The notes: generated by a model from the letters alone, not told the origin. A stretch of 64,000 bases of DNA from Rhizobium sp. RU20A (GCF_900155885.1 NZ_FTMB01000003.1:269775-333774); one strand, 5' to 3'. Counted from the stretch's first letter, positions 37,700 to 46,781 are shown. Numbers and translations: made by a program.

Positions 37700-38989
37700 T
37701 TACTTGCGGGCCAGCATGCCCAGAACCTTGCCGAGACCCTGCTTTCGCGCCTTCTTGACCGTCGTCCGTCCGGTCAGGAGGTGCGCAAGCTGCGAGAAGG
37801 TTTCGGCGGCCGGCGCCTTCTTGTCGACTTCGGCGACCATGCGACCGGAATTGGCGGCGCTGCCGAAGAGGGCCGCGTCGAACTGGAGGATGGCGCAAGG
37901 GTCCACTTCAAGCGACTTGCAGAAATCGTCCACCGCGATTTCGGGCCGCTTCGGTACGCCCACCTGGTTCAGGACGAGGTGCGGCGGCTTATCGTTCTGG
38001 CGAAGGCGCTTGAGGCTATCGAAGAGGTTCTTCGCATTGCGCAGATTGGCGAGATCCGGCATGGCCGTGACCACGATCTCGTCGGCCTCGGCAAGCACGC
38101 GGCGTGTCCATTCCGACCAGACATGCGGGACGTCCAGAACCGCGACGGGTGCGCTGCGCTGCAGGATCTCCAGGATCGGGGCGAACGCGCCCGGCTCGAT
38201 GTCATAGGCGCGGTCCAGCATGGAGGGTGCCGCCAGCATCGAGAGATGGTCCGAGCAGCGCGCCAGCAGACGGTCGAGGAAGACCTCATCGAGCCGTTCG
38301 GGCGAATAGACGGCTTCGGCGATGCCCTGGGCAGGATCCTGATCGAAGTCGATATTGGCCGTCCCGTAGGGAAGGTCGAGGTCGGCCAGAATGACGGCCG
38401 TCGAAAAAAGGCTGGAAATCCCCCATGCGCAATTGTGCGCAACGGTGGACGATCCGCAGCCACCTTTTGCTCCGATGAAGGCAATGGAGCGGCCGAGCGG
38501 CTCGGTCTGCGGATCAATGAAGATGTTCGAGACGACCTGCAGGATGTCGGCGATGGAGACCGGGCCGACCAGATATTCGGAAATGCCGTTGCGGATCAGT
38601 TCGCGGTAGAGGCGAATGTCATTGTGCTTGGCGATGATGATGACCTTCGTGGAGGCATCGCAGACCTCGGCAAGCGGGGCAAGCTCGCCCAGAAGGTTTG
38701 CGGGATCGACGGAGGTCTCGAGGATGATCAGGTTGGGTGTTGGCATCTGCGCGAACATGGCGGCGGCCGATGAAATCGTACCCTTGTTGCTGCGCAATGT
38801 GACCTTCGACATGCGCCTGTCACGGGCGCACTGGTCGAGAAGGTGAAGCATGCCCTCGCTCTCGCAGAAGGCATGGATAGAAATACGCGGCAGCGGCCGG
38901 ACGATGTCCAGATCACCCGGACGGGTCGTATCGACGGCGATGCTGTCCCTGCGGACATCGTTGTCAATGGTATAGTCGATCGTGGTCAT
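37700..38989 (-). CDS. cpaE: Pilus localisation ATPase-like protein CpaE/TadZ
   Basis: 429 residues. A receiver-like N-terminal domain (about 40-150; LIILETSVDP lies at the phosphorylation-site position) precedes a MinD/ParA-type domain with deviant Walker A GAKGGCGSSTVAHN. CpaE places the pilus machine at the cell pole in related bacteria. ATG 38989 is chosen because AGGAAAAGAAG precedes it directly; the frame opens at 39031. It is cotranscribed with cpaD (66 bp gap) and cpaF. Confidence 0.93.
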   Translation of the reverse strand: MTTIDYTIDNDVRRDSIAVDTTRPGDLDIVRPLPRISIHAFCESEGMLHLLDQCARDRRMSKVTLRSNKGTISSAAAMFAQMPTPNLIILETSVDPANLLGELAPLAEVCDASTKVIIIAKHNDIRLYRELIRNGISEYLVGPVSIADILQVVSNIFIDPQTEPLGRSIAFIGAKGGCGSSTVAHNCAWGISSLFSTAVILADLDLPYGTANIDFDQDPAQGIAEAVYSPERLDEVFLDRLLARCSDHLSMLAAPSMLDRAYDIEPGAFAPILEILQRSAPVAVLDVPHVWSEWTRRVLAEADEIVVTAMPDLANLRNAKNLFDSLKRLRQNDKPPHLVLNQVGVPKRPEIAVDDFCKSLEVDPCAILQFDAALFGSAANSGRMVAEVDKKAPAAETFSQLAHLLTGRTTVKKARKQGLGKVLGMLARK

Positions 38990-39055
38990 CTTCTTTTCCT
39001 GCCGTTTCTCCGGCGCTGCGCGAAAGCGCAAGCACCCGCGCGCGCGCCGATGCCG

Positions 39056-39745
39056 CTAGTTCAATGCGGACCTTGTTCGGTAGTTGTTGATCACGAGGTT
39101 GCGTTGTTCGGCATCGACCGGTGACATGACGCGCGGCCCGAGAAGATCTGTTGGATTGGCGACCTGGGCGGCGAGGTTCGATTGCGTAGCACAGCCGAAA
39201 TTGTAGTAGTTCTGGTTCTGCTCCGTGCGCATTGCGAGGTCTTCCGGCCATTCGCCGCAGGGGCCCGCGCTCGCCTTGATGGCGGTGTATGACAGGCGTA
39301 CGGGGGCGGCATCGCCATTGCTTTGCGCCTGGTAGCGCATCTCAACGATCCGGTTGGCAGGCACGCCACCGGAGGTCAGCGCAGCCCGGATGTCGCGGCG
39401 AATGCGCTGGACGGCATGAGAATTCGGCGCGCCCTCCGGCAGCATCACCTGCACCACGCCGGATGCCGTGTTGTGATAGTTGGACGCAAAGCCGCGGATC
39501 AGGTCACGGGTGGCGAGCGAGATTTGCGTGTCGCCTGACGAAACCGGGACGTCCAGCGTCGTTTCGCCCTCGGCCAGCACGATGGGATGGCGCGCCCGAT
39601 AATCGTCCGGGACGGCGCCGGTCGACAGACGGTCGGGCTTCGGCGCGCAGCCCGCAACAAGCGTGGTGGCGGCAACCGCTGCCAGGATGGCCGCCCAGGC
39701 CGGGGTCCGGCGCTTCCGGACGGTCTCGTTCAATGACATGCTCAT
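39056..39745 (-). CDS. cpaD: Pilus assembly lipoprotein CpaD
   Basis: 229 residues with an N-terminal lipoprotein signal ending LVAGC and the CpaD family core (YRARHPIVLAEGETTLDVPV ... GCATQSNLAAQVANPTDLLG). The mature protein lies at the outer membrane and aids the secretin. The frame opens at GTG 39763, overlapping the cpaC stop. AGGA at 39754-39757 points to ATG 39745 as the working start, with ATG 39739 also possible. Confidence 0.9.
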   Translation of the reverse strand: MSMSLNETVRKRRTPAWAAILAAVAATTLVAGCAPKPDRLSTGAVPDDYRARHPIVLAEGETTLDVPVSSGDTQISLATRDLIRGFASNYHNTASGVVQVMLPEGAPNSHAVQRIRRDIRAALTSGGVPANRIVEMRYQAQSNGDAAPVRLSYTAIKASAGPCGEWPEDLAMRTEQNQNYYNFGCATQSNLAAQVANPTDLLGPRVMSPVDAEQRNLVINNYRTRSALN

Positions 39746-39759
39746 GGAGGCGATCCTGT

Positions 39760-41310
39760 TCACTTGTAGATGAAGCCGACATTGCCATGGTAGCGGCCGG
39801 CAGGCGGCGCCTGTTGCTCACGGCCATAGAGGCGGTTGACCTGGCCAAGGAAGTAACCGGCCACATCGTTCGGGGCGCTGAAATTGTCGTCGGGGCGCGC
39901 GATCTGCGACCGCGAGACGGGGCGGACGAGATAAGGCGTTGCGATGATGACGAGTTCTGTTTCGTTGCGGATGAAGTCCTTGGAGCGGAACAGCGCACCG
40001 AAGACCGGGATCTTGCTGACGCCCGGCAGGCCAGACATGGCCTGACGGATATTGTCCTGCACCAGGCCGGCAATCACGATCGAACCACCGGAGGGCAGCT
40101 CGACGCTGGTGGACGCCTCGCGCTTGCGGATCGACATGTAGGTCTGGCCGGGCACGTCACGCTGGGTGTTTCCGTTGACGACGGAGCCCTCGAAGGTCGG
40201 CTCGGAGACATTGGTCTCGATGTTGAGGCTGATGCGGCCGGGACCGAGCACGACCGGCTTGAAATTCAGCTGAATACCGTATTCGACCGTCTCACTGCCG
40301 CGCGTCAGCTGCCGCTCGCCGGTTTCGGAATTGACCGTGATTTCCTGGCTGTTGGGCAGGCGATACTCGCCGCCGACGGAGAACTTGGCTTGCTGGCCGG
40401 AAATGGCCGTCAGGCTCGGCTCAGCCAGCGTGCGCATGACGCCGGCCTGTTCCATCGCGTTGATGTAGGCCGAGATATCGACGCCGCCGAGCGCATGGCT
40501 GAAGCCGGAGGCCAGCGGGTTGATGGCATTACCGAGGTTGACCGGGTTGCGGAAGGCAATCACGTCGTCCGCACCCTGGCTGAGGGATCCGGAGAAGCCG
40601 AGCTGCTTCATCACCTGACGGCTGACTTCGGCCACGGTGACCTTCAGCGTCACCTGGTCTTCGCCCTGGATCTTCAGCATGTTGACGATCTGCGACTGCT
40701 GGCGCGCTTCTGCGAAGATATCGCCGGTACCGCCGTCGGAGCCCGAGACGGTGATGCTGCGGGTGGTCGCCTCACCGCCCTTGATGAAGGCGCGGGCAAG
40801 GCTGACGGCAAGGGCGGCATCCTGCGGGGTCGCCACCGTGCCGCTCAGCACGATGTTGTCGGAGATGATCTCGACCTTGATGTCGGAGTCCGGCAGGAAG
40901 CGACGCAGGTTCGATTCAAGACCCGTGATGTCGCGCTCGATCTCGATTTCGAGGCTGACGATCTCCTGGCCGCCGGGACCGAAGACGAAGATGTTGGTCT
41001 GGCCGACCGTCTTGCCGAAAAGGTAGATGCGCCGGGACGTGCGCGTCACGGCATCGGCGAGGGTCGGATCGGCAACGAGAATGTCGTGCGCGTCTTCCGG
41101 CAGATCGACCACGACGGCCTTGTTCAAGCCGACCTTGATGCGCTGGCGGGCGCCGGGGCCGGCCTCGGTGATGCGGACCAGCGAGTTTGCGGCTTCGGCC
41201 AGACGCAGTTCGAAACCCGGTATGGCGACGGGGCCGATGCCGGAAAAGCCGAGGCAGAAAGAGAGGCCGGCGGCGAGGAGAGTTCGGACATTTCGTGCGA
41301 TGATGTTCAC
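39760..41310 (-). CDS. cpaC: Flp pilus secretin CpaC/RcpA
   Basis: 516 residues. After a signal peptide (first 40 residues) comes the pilus N-terminal domain (NKAVVVDLPEDAHDILVADP), then a BON-like region. The secretin domain has VTVAEVSRQVMKQLGF, VPGQ, and the C-terminal VPVLG-like SKIPVFGALFRS, ELVIIATPYLV. It forms the outer-membrane channel. The start is GTG 41310, with GGAG six bases before it. A gap of 16 bp separates it from cpaB. Confidence 0.95.
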   Translation of the reverse strand: MNIIARNVRTLLAAGLSFCLGFSGIGPVAIPGFELRLAEAANSLVRITEAGPGARQRIKVGLNKAVVVDLPEDAHDILVADPTLADAVTRTSRRIYLFGKTVGQTNIFVFGPGGQEIVSLEIEIERDITGLESNLRRFLPDSDIKVEIISDNIVLSGTVATPQDAALAVSLARAFIKGGEATTRSITVSGSDGGTGDIFAEARQQSQIVNMLKIQGEDQVTLKVTVAEVSRQVMKQLGFSGSLSQGADDVIAFRNPVNLGNAINPLASGFSHALGGVDISAYINAMEQAGVMRTLAEPSLTAISGQQAKFSVGGEYRLPNSQEITVNSETGERQLTRGSETVEYGIQLNFKPVVLGPGRISLNIETNVSEPTFEGSVVNGNTQRDVPGQTYMSIRKREASTSVELPSGGSIVIAGLVQDNIRQAMSGLPGVSKIPVFGALFRSKDFIRNETELVIIATPYLVRPVSRSQIARPDDNFSAPNDVAGYFLGQVNRLYGREQQAPPAGRYHGNVGFIYK

Positions 41311-41326
41311 GGTCAGCTCCGCAGGC

Positions 41327-42157
41327 TTACTGCATCGAGGAGGTGGATGAGGCGCTTGGCGTGCCACCGGGTTGGGTCCGGACGATCGATCCGGATTTGA
41401 TGATCTGGATGGCGGGCGCATCATCCCCGGTCAAAAGATAGTCGGCTGAAGCCGTATCGGGCTCCTGCGCATCCGCAACGCTTCTGAGGACGAGGGTGAG
41501 ACGGTCGGCCATCTGCTGCGCGACGGCGATCACCTTGGATTGCGAGGGCGTGAGCTCCAGCGTTGCCGTGGTGCCGACCACGGCCTTTTGCCCGTCCTTG
41601 CCCTCTTCGATCTGCTGATCGATGGCGAGGACGCGGACGTTACTCAGCACGGTCTCGGTGGAGAACATGCCCGCTTCCGTCCCCTTGCGCACCATGATCA
41701 CGTCGACCCGGTCGTTGGGAAGTATGAAGCCGCCGGCACCGGTCGCAACAGTGATTTCGGTCGCAACGGCCCGTTTGCCGGCAGGCAGCAGGGCGGAAAG
41801 CGTGCTGCCGGCGCCGTCGGCAATCTTTTCCTGACGGATCGGCTCGCCGGCAAAGAGCGGCAGGCGCACGATGACGCCATTGAGATCGGTGATGGCTTGC
41901 GGACGCGCTTCCTCGGTGATCAGGCCTTCGACGAGGCCGCTTTTCGGCCAGGAAATCCAGTGCATGGCGCTGGCATCAAGGCGGGAGCCGACCGGCAGGC
42001 CTTTGCTGGCAACGAGCACATTGGTGACCGGCTCCTTCTCAACGACGGGTTCCGTCACGGCCGGCTGGTTCGATCCCGACAGGTTTATGGCCAGCAGGCC
42101 TGCCATGCCTGCCGACATGACGGCGACAGCGAGGATGATGATGCGCACCGGTCTCAT
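41327..42157 (-). CDS. cpaB: Flp pilus assembly protein CpaB/RcpC
   Basis: 276 residues: one N-terminal helix (VRIIILAVAVMSAGMAGLLA), then a SAF domain (NVLVASKGLPVGSRLDASAM ... GVIVRLPLFAGEPI) and the RcpC/CpaB region with FILPNDRVDVIMVR. It is thought to steady the secretin in the periplasm. It heads a transcription unit with its own promoter: TATAAT at 42214-42219 (minus strand) with three TTAAC repeats upstream. Confidence 0.94.
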   Translation of the reverse strand: MRPVRIIILAVAVMSAGMAGLLAINLSGSNQPAVTEPVVEKEPVTNVLVASKGLPVGSRLDASAMHWISWPKSGLVEGLITEEARPQAITDLNGVIVRLPLFAGEPIRQEKIADGAGSTLSALLPAGKRAVATEITVATGAGGFILPNDRVDVIMVRKGTEAGMFSTETVLSNVRVLAIDQQIEEGKDGQKAVVGTTATLELTPSQSKVIAVAQQMADRLTLVLRSVADAQEPDTASADYLLTGDDAPAIQIIKSGSIVRTQPGGTPSASSTSSMQ

Positions 42158-42213
42158 GATCTTTTCCCGACGGACAGAATGTTCTTTCCGCAGGTTGATC
42201 AGGAATTGGTGTA

Positions 42214-42260
42214 ATTATAGTTAACAAGACCCTTAACGGGATGGTTAACGCAGCCTTAGC
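42214..42260 (-). promoter_or_regulatory. cpaB promoter with TTAAC repeats at 12-bp spacing
   Basis: On the minus strand, TATAAT (42219-42214) lies about 57 bases before the cpaB ATG. Plus-strand TTAAC occurs at 42221-42225, 42233-42237 and 42245-42249, exactly 12 bp apart, with a degenerate TTAGC at 42256-42260. The middle copy overlaps the weak -35 position (ATCCCG), as expected for an activator-dependent promoter. The sequence resembles CtrA half-sites, but TTAA to TTAA spacing is 8 rather than the canonical 7. Confidence 0.5.
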
Positions 42261-42273
42261 GGGATTTTCGCCC

Positions 42274-42786
42274 TTACGCGGCGCCGGACAGAAGACGAAG
42301 CATCAAGGGAGAGGCTTCAAAGGTCAGGAGCCCGCCAGCGGCGATGGCGATGCCATACGGCACCTTCTTGGCGTGCAGGAGCGTTTGGGGCAGGGGAATA
42401 CGCGCAGTCAGCAGAAGAGTGCTTTGCCAACGCAGGATGAGAATAACGACTGTCAGCAGTCCGCCCATCAGGGCCGTCGATGCCAGAAATTCGACGAGGG
42501 AGGCATTATAGCCGTACCAGAGCGCGGCGGCGGTGAGCAGTTTTGCATCGCCGCCCCCCATGACGTTGACGGCGAACAAGGCGAAGCAGGCCGCAAAGAC
42601 GATGCCCGCGGCCAGAACATGCAGGCCGAACTCATGCAGGCCCACCCCGCCAAGTGGGGCGATGACGAGAAAAGCGGCGATCAGGACAACGCTGATGCGG
42701 TTCGGGATCGTCATGGTCAAAAGATCGCTGGCGGCCGCATAGATCAGGCAGAGAGGAAAGATCACCATGATGGCAGCATTCAGCAC
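42274..42786 (-). CDS. cpaA: Prepilin peptidase CpaA
   Basis: 170 residues of the A24 family, with five to six helices and no N-terminal methylase part. The two catalytic aspartates are in YAAASDLLTMTIPN and NVMGGGDAKLL. It cleaves the Flp pilin leader. GTG 42786 is the start because GGAGAG lies five bases before it; the frame opens upstream at 42897 without support. It follows pilA across a hairpin (42832-42859), allowing much more pilin than peptidase to be made. Confidence 0.93.
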   Translation of the reverse strand: MLNAAIMVIFPLCLIYAAASDLLTMTIPNRISVVLIAAFLVIAPLGGVGLHEFGLHVLAAGIVFAACFALFAVNVMGGGDAKLLTAAALWYGYNASLVEFLASTALMGGLLTVVILILRWQSTLLLTARIPLPQTLLHAKKVPYGIAIAAGGLLTFEASPLMLRLLSGAA

Positions 42787-42831
42787 GGGTACTCTCCTTT
42801 GCCACGATGCACGGAACCTGAAAACGCTATC

Positions 42832-42859
42832 AGGCCGCTCCCTATGCGGCGAGCGGCCT
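42832..42859 (-). terminator. Partial terminator/attenuator between pilA and cpaA
   Basis: Perfect 8-bp stem AGGCCGCT/AGCGGCCT (42832-42839 with 42852-42859) with a 12-base loop. A TTTTC appears only about nine bases further along the minus strand, so termination is probably incomplete. Confidence 0.5.
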
Positions 42860-42898
42860 GGCATGACGGCCTCGCCGCCCCACATTTGAAGCCGCAAA

Positions 42899-43075
42899 TT
42901 ACTTTGCGGTGACGTTCATGTAGGTGGAGAGGTTGTTGAACTGGGTGTTCAGCTTGTTGCCGAGAGCACCGGCGCCGCCGATCAGGGCAACGGAAATCAG
43001 GGCCGCGATCAGGCCGTATTCGATAGCGGTCGCACCCGATTCATCCTTCAGGAAACGAGCGAAAATCTTGGTCAT
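42899..43075 (-). CDS. pilA: Flp family type IVb pilin
   Basis: 58 residues. A short basic leader ends in the prepilin motif (KDESGATAIEYGLIAALIS), with the Glu-Tyr pair five to six residues after the cleavage Gly and a hydrophobic helix to follow. This is the main subunit of the tight-adherence pilus. ATG 43075 is chosen over 43081 because AGGAG is then seven bases upstream rather than touching the start. The gene leads the leftward locus. Confidence 0.95.
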   Translation of the reverse strand: MTKIFARFLKDESGATAIEYGLIAALISVALIGGAGALGNKLNTQFNNLSTYMNVTAK

Positions 43076-43386
43076 GGTCATTCTCCTACCGGGAAAGGTT
43101 ATGGTTCAGCACTACCGCCAACTGTTTCCGTTGTTCGGTTGAGGCGAATGTAGCCAGCGTCACTTGCCATCCACTTAAAAAACAAGGTTAGCAAAAGCTG
43201 AACCTGTACCGGGACAGATCTTGGTGAATCGGGACTGAAAGGTTTTGCTCAATTGCCAAACGACGGCTGTGCAGCCCGTCTAGGGCCGGCAATTTAAAGG
43301 CAGCTCGGTCGCCGGCCCGCACCCTTAACGCTTCGTTCACCAAAAACCAGCACATTGTGGCACACCCTTCATGCGGAAAAACGCCG
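43076..43386. other. Divergent pilus promoter region
   Basis: These 311 bases separate pilA from the rightward secretin-N-domain gene. I see no gene. One TTAA-N7-TTCAC motif lies at 43325-43340. A second pair, TTAA at 43175 and TTAG at 43188, has the wrong spacing. Confidence 0.5.
43325..43340. promoter_or_regulatory. CtrA-like motif in the pilA divergent region
   Basis: TTAA (43325-43328), seven bases, TTCAC (43336-43340): one mismatch from the TTAA-N7-TTAAC form. It is 47 bp before the rightward ATG at 43387 and 250 bp from pilA. Confidence 0.35.
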
Positions 43387-43800
43387 ATGTCCTTCCTGCC
43401 CCACACCCTGCTCGCAACCCATGCCGCCGCGGCACTTGTCGCGCTCGGTATTCTTGCAAGCCCTGCGGAGGCGGCCAACGAGGCCATGCGCGTCTATATG
43501 GATCAGGCGCGCGTGCTGAAGCTTGATCGCGCCGTCTCCAAGGTCATTGTCGGCAATGCCGAGGTGGCTGATGCGACCGTTGCCGATGCACGCACCATCG
43601 TTCTGACAGGAAAGAGCTTCGGCACGACGAACCTGGTCATTCTCGATGCTGCCGGCAATGCGCTGGTGGACAAGCGCGTGATCGTTTCCGTCGATGAGGG
43701 CGACACGGTGCGGGTCTACCGTCAGACGCAGCGCACGGTTCTGTCCTGCGCGCCGATCTGCGAGGCGCATGAGGGGTCAAAGGCGGCCGCAGCGCCGTAA
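43387..43800 (+). CDS. Pilus assembly protein with secretin N-terminal domain (CpaC-N-like)
   Basis: 137 residues: a signal peptide (cleavage near SPAEAANE) and one domain matching the pilus-type N-terminal domain of CpaC (RVLKLDRAVSKVIVGNAEVA, DARTIVLTGKSFGTTNLVIL), without a secretin channel. Two cysteines near the C-terminus (LSCAPIC) could form a disulfide or bind metal. It may bind the secretin ring or compete with its N-domain (inferred). ATG 43387 follows GGAAA. It is divergent from pilA. Confidence 0.85.
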   Translation: MSFLPHTLLATHAAAALVALGILASPAEAANEAMRVYMDQARVLKLDRAVSKVIVGNAEVADATVADARTIVLTGKSFGTTNLVILDAAGNALVDKRVIVSVDEGDTVRVYRQTQRTVLSCAPICEAHEGSKAAAAP

Positions 43801-43962
43801 AAACCGGCTGCAGACGTCATTTCCGCGCCTGCCCGACAGGATCGGTACATTCATTCGCAATTTGATCGATACCGCACACGAATTCTCAAGGAAGACACGC
43901 TTAGATCAGCGTTGAAACGGCACGATGTGATGTGCCGACATTCAGTCTGACAAGGCGATGCC

Positions 43963-44592
43963 ATGCTGCGGATCGGAAGAACACCAAGACAAAAGCCGGG
44001 CGGCCTCAAGGCCCGTACCGGAATTTTCGGGCGACTAAAAAAGGATCGTAGCGGCGCGACAGCGCTCGAATTCGCGATCCTCGCCATGCCCTTCTTTGTC
44101 ATTCTCTTTGCATCCGTGGAGACCTTCGTCGCTTTTACCGGCGAGCAGGTCATCAACGCGGCGACGGACAATATTGCACGCCAGATCCGGACGGGACAAA
44201 TCACCTTCAACCAGGGCAAATCGACAGACAAGACGCGAACCGAGTTTCGCGCTGCCGTTTGCCAGGAAATCGCGGTGATGATCAGTTGCTCGGCGTCGGA
44301 AGCCGAGACGCCGTCCAAGCTCTTCATCGATGTGCGCACCGTCTCTTCCTATGACAACCTGCCCCCGACGCTGCCACGCACGGGTGGCGCAGGCTCGGAT
44401 ATCAACACGGCCGGCTTCGATTTCGCCCCGGGCGGCCCGGGCACCATCAACATGATCCGGATTTACTACCGCTGGACGGTGATAACCGATCTGGTCAGGC
44501 CTTACGTGACCAATCTGCGTCCGGCCGGCTCCAGCATGCCGAACGACTACCTCATGGTGGCGACATCCACATTCCAGACGGAAAACTATTGA
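43963..44592 (+). CDS. tadE: TadE family pilus assembly protein
   Basis: 209 residues. A basic N-terminus is followed by a pseudopilin-like segment (RSGATALEFAILAMPFFVIL) with the conserved Glu, then a periplasmic domain with two cysteines (VCQEIAVMISC). TadE proteins are minor pseudopilins processed by the prepilin peptidase. It precedes the next TadE/F gene closely, starting a two-gene unit. Confidence 0.92.
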   Translation: MLRIGRTPRQKPGGLKARTGIFGRLKKDRSGATALEFAILAMPFFVILFASVETFVAFTGEQVINAATDNIARQIRTGQITFNQGKSTDKTRTEFRAAVCQEIAVMISCSASEAETPSKLFIDVRTVSSYDNLPPTLPRTGGAGSDINTAGFDFAPGGPGTINMIRIYYRWTVITDLVRPYVTNLRPAGSSMPNDYLMVATSTFQTENY

Positions 44593-44600
44593 GGACCGAC

Positions 44601-45188
44601 ATGCATAAAGTTCGACGTCCAGACGCGCCGGCCTACGGTCTCTCAAAGTTCGTGCCCCGCATTCTGCGTGACCGGAAGGGGACGGGCGCGATCGAATTTG
44701 CGATGATCGTGCCGATCATGCTGGCTCTCTATATGGGCAGCTTCGAACTGTCTCTCGGTTTCAGCATGGCCCGAAAGGTGTCGCGGGCCTCGAGCACGAT
44801 CGCCGATCTGGTTGCGCAGCGCAATACCATTTCGGCCAGTGATCTCGACAAGATGAAGACGGTTATCGAGCGCACGCTCGAACCGCTGGGCGGCAAATCC
44901 TACACGATGAAGATCACCGGGATCTCCGTGGCTTCGAATGGCGACGCAACCGTCGCCTGGTCGCGCAATGAAAATGGCGCGCGGGCCTACACAACCGGTT
45001 CCGCGGTCACGCTGCCGAACGGCCTTGCCGCGTCCACGACATTTCTCGTGCGCGCTGAAGTGACCGCCCCCTATACGCTCTGGCTTTACAAGGCCAGCGC
45101 CGATCAGACGCCAGCGACCATAAACCTCGCCAAAACCTATTACTTCCGCCAGCGCGTCGGCGACAGCATCACCTGCTCCGACTGTTAA
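44601..45188 (+). CDS. tadF: TadE/TadF-like pilus assembly protein
   Basis: 195 residues with RKGTGAIEFAMIVPIMLALY as pseudopilin-type helix (Glu conserved) and a periplasmic domain ending in CSDC. The frame also opens with TTG 44589 overlapping the tadE stop, but AGGA five bases before ATG 44601 favours that start. Its distinction from TadE rests on order only. The von Willebrand-type TadG that often follows is not present. Confidence 0.87.
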   Translation: MHKVRRPDAPAYGLSKFVPRILRDRKGTGAIEFAMIVPIMLALYMGSFELSLGFSMARKVSRASSTIADLVAQRNTISASDLDKMKTVIERTLEPLGGKSYTMKITGISVASNGDATVAWSRNENGARAYTTGSAVTLPNGLAASTTFLVRAEVTAPYTLWLYKASADQTPATINLAKTYYFRQRVGDSITCSDC

Positions 45189-45252
45189 TGACCTCGTGCG
45201 TTTGAGCGTCGCCAGACCTTACCCCATGAGGCGCGCCGGCGATTGGCGGCCA

Positions 45253-45285
45253 GAGTGACTGTGCGTACGAGAGAGGTCGTCACTC
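45253..45285. promoter_or_regulatory. Inverted repeat upstream of deoB
   Basis: Perfect 7-bp arms GAGTGAC (45253-45259) and GTCACTC (45279-45285) separated by 19 bases. It lies about 117 bp before the deoB ATG and may be an operator for the nucleoside genes. No matching sequence was seen before deoA or the permease operon. Confidence 0.25.
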
Positions 45286-45401
45286 AAGGCGCCCATTTTC
45301 GAAGCTGGTTCGCAACGATCCTCGTTTCACTCCGGTCCGATTATGCTTTAAGTCTCATCTCCCATGCTGCCGGATGCGGCTGGCTGATTGCGGATGAGCC
45401 C

Positions 45402-46622
45402 ATGGCAAGAGCCTTTCTTCTTCTCCTCGATTCCTTCGGCATTGGCGGCGCGCGCGATGCGGCTGCCTATGGCGACGACGGCGCCAACACGCTCGGCCAT
45501 ATCGCCGAATATTGTGCGGCCGGCGCTGCGGATCGCGAGGGGCTGCGGGAGGGACCACTGAAATTGCCCATGCTGTCGGCGCTCGGCCTGCTGGAGGCCG
45601 CCCGGGTTTCGACGGGGCGCTATCCCGTCGGCATGAGCGTGCCGGATCGCACCTTCGCGATCCATGCCGCCGCATCGGAAGTCTCGCGCGGCAAGGATAC
45701 GCCCTCCGGCCACTGGGAGATTGCCGGCGTGCCGGTCCTTTTCGACTGGGGGCATTTTCCAACCGAAGGCGATGCCTTCCCGCCCGAACTGGTCGCGGCG
45801 TTGTGCCGGGAAGGCAATGTCGGCGGCATTCTCGGCAATTGCCATGCCTCCGGCACGGAGATCATCGCGCGGCTCGGCGAAGAGCATCTGCGCACCGGTT
45901 TTCCCATCTGCTACACCTCGGCCGACAGCGTCTTCCAGGTCGCTGCCCACGAGGGCTCGTTCGGGATCGACCGGCTCAACGACTTCTGCCTGACTGCACG
46001 GCGGCTGCTCGATGCCTTCAATATCGGCCGCGTCATTGCCCGCCCCTTCCTTGGCCACGATGCGCAAAGCTTTCGGCGGACGGCCAACCGGCGGGACTTT
46101 TCCGTACCGCCGCCAGCGCCGACGCTGCTCGACAGGCTAAAAAGCGCCGGCCGGCAGGTGCATGGGATCGGCAAGGTCTCCGACATCTTTGCCCATCAGG
46201 GCGTGACCGACATCACCAAGGCCGATGGCAATGCTGCCCTGTTCGAGGCGACGATCTCGGCCATTGACTCCGCGCCGGAGGGATCGCTGACCTTCGTCAA
46301 CCTTGTCGATTTTGACATGCTCTACGGGCATCGTCGCGACGTGGCAGGCTATGCGGCCGCGCTGGAGGCCTTCGACCGGCGCCTGCCGACCTTCGGGCGC
46401 AAGCTGAAACTGGGTGACCTCGCCATCATCACCGCCGACCACGGATGTGACCCGACCTGGCGCGGCACGGACCATACGCGCGAGCGCGTGCCGGTGCTGG
46501 CCTTCGGTCCCGGTTTCGGCGCGCGTTCGGCCGGCATTCTGCCGACCTTCGCCGATGTGGGCGAGACCATAGCCAAGCATCTCGGCCTGCCGCCCGGCGA
46601 AAACGGGCGCTCCTTCCTGTAG
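45402..46622 (+). CDS. deoB: Phosphopentomutase
   Basis: 406 residues of the alkaline phosphatase superfamily. [14 protein letters not shown] holds metal-binding Asp, [13 protein letters not shown] follows (TPSGHWE signature with the phosphorylated Thr), then [12 protein letters not shown] and [19 protein letters not shown]. It moves phosphate between C1 and C5 of (deoxy)ribose. ATG 45402 fits the family N-terminus though the ribosome site is weak. It works with deoA and deoC nearby on the opposite strand. Confidence 0.96.
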   Translation: MARAFLLLLDSFGIGGARDAAAYGDDGANTLGHIAEYCAAGAADREGLREGPLKLPMLSALGLLEAARVSTGRYPVGMSVPDRTFAIHAAASEVSRGKDTPSGHWEIAGVPVLFDWGHFPTEGDAFPPELVAALCREGNVGGILGNCHASGTEIIARLGEEHLRTGFPICYTSADSVFQVAAHEGSFGIDRLNDFCLTARRLLDAFNIGRVIARPFLGHDAQSFRRTANRRDFSVPPPAPTLLDRLKSAGRQVHGIGKVSDIFAHQGVTDITKADGNAALFEATISAIDSAPEGSLTFVNLVDFDMLYGHRRDVAGYAAALEAFDRRLPTFGRKLKLGDLAIITADHGCDPTWRGTDHTRERVPVLAFGPGFGARSAGILPTFADVGETIAKHLGLPPGENGRSFL

Positions 46623-46781
46623 CCATGCTGGCGGTCGTGCTTCGCCTGCCGCCCGTCAGCGCTCTCGTTGCACCGGCGATGTTCATAGACGGTTGAAAGC
46701 GGCGGCCGACCCTTGCGGGACGCGCCTCTTCCGTGAAAAAAGAGGGCGTGAAAACCGTATGAGCAGACAGGAAGCAGCACC

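Noticed and set aside
46723..46748. Small hairpin CGCCTCTT/AAGAGGGCG before upp, considered as attenuator
   Set aside because: The stem has a bulge and lacks a T tract; upp in this group is not known for such control, and chance is likely.
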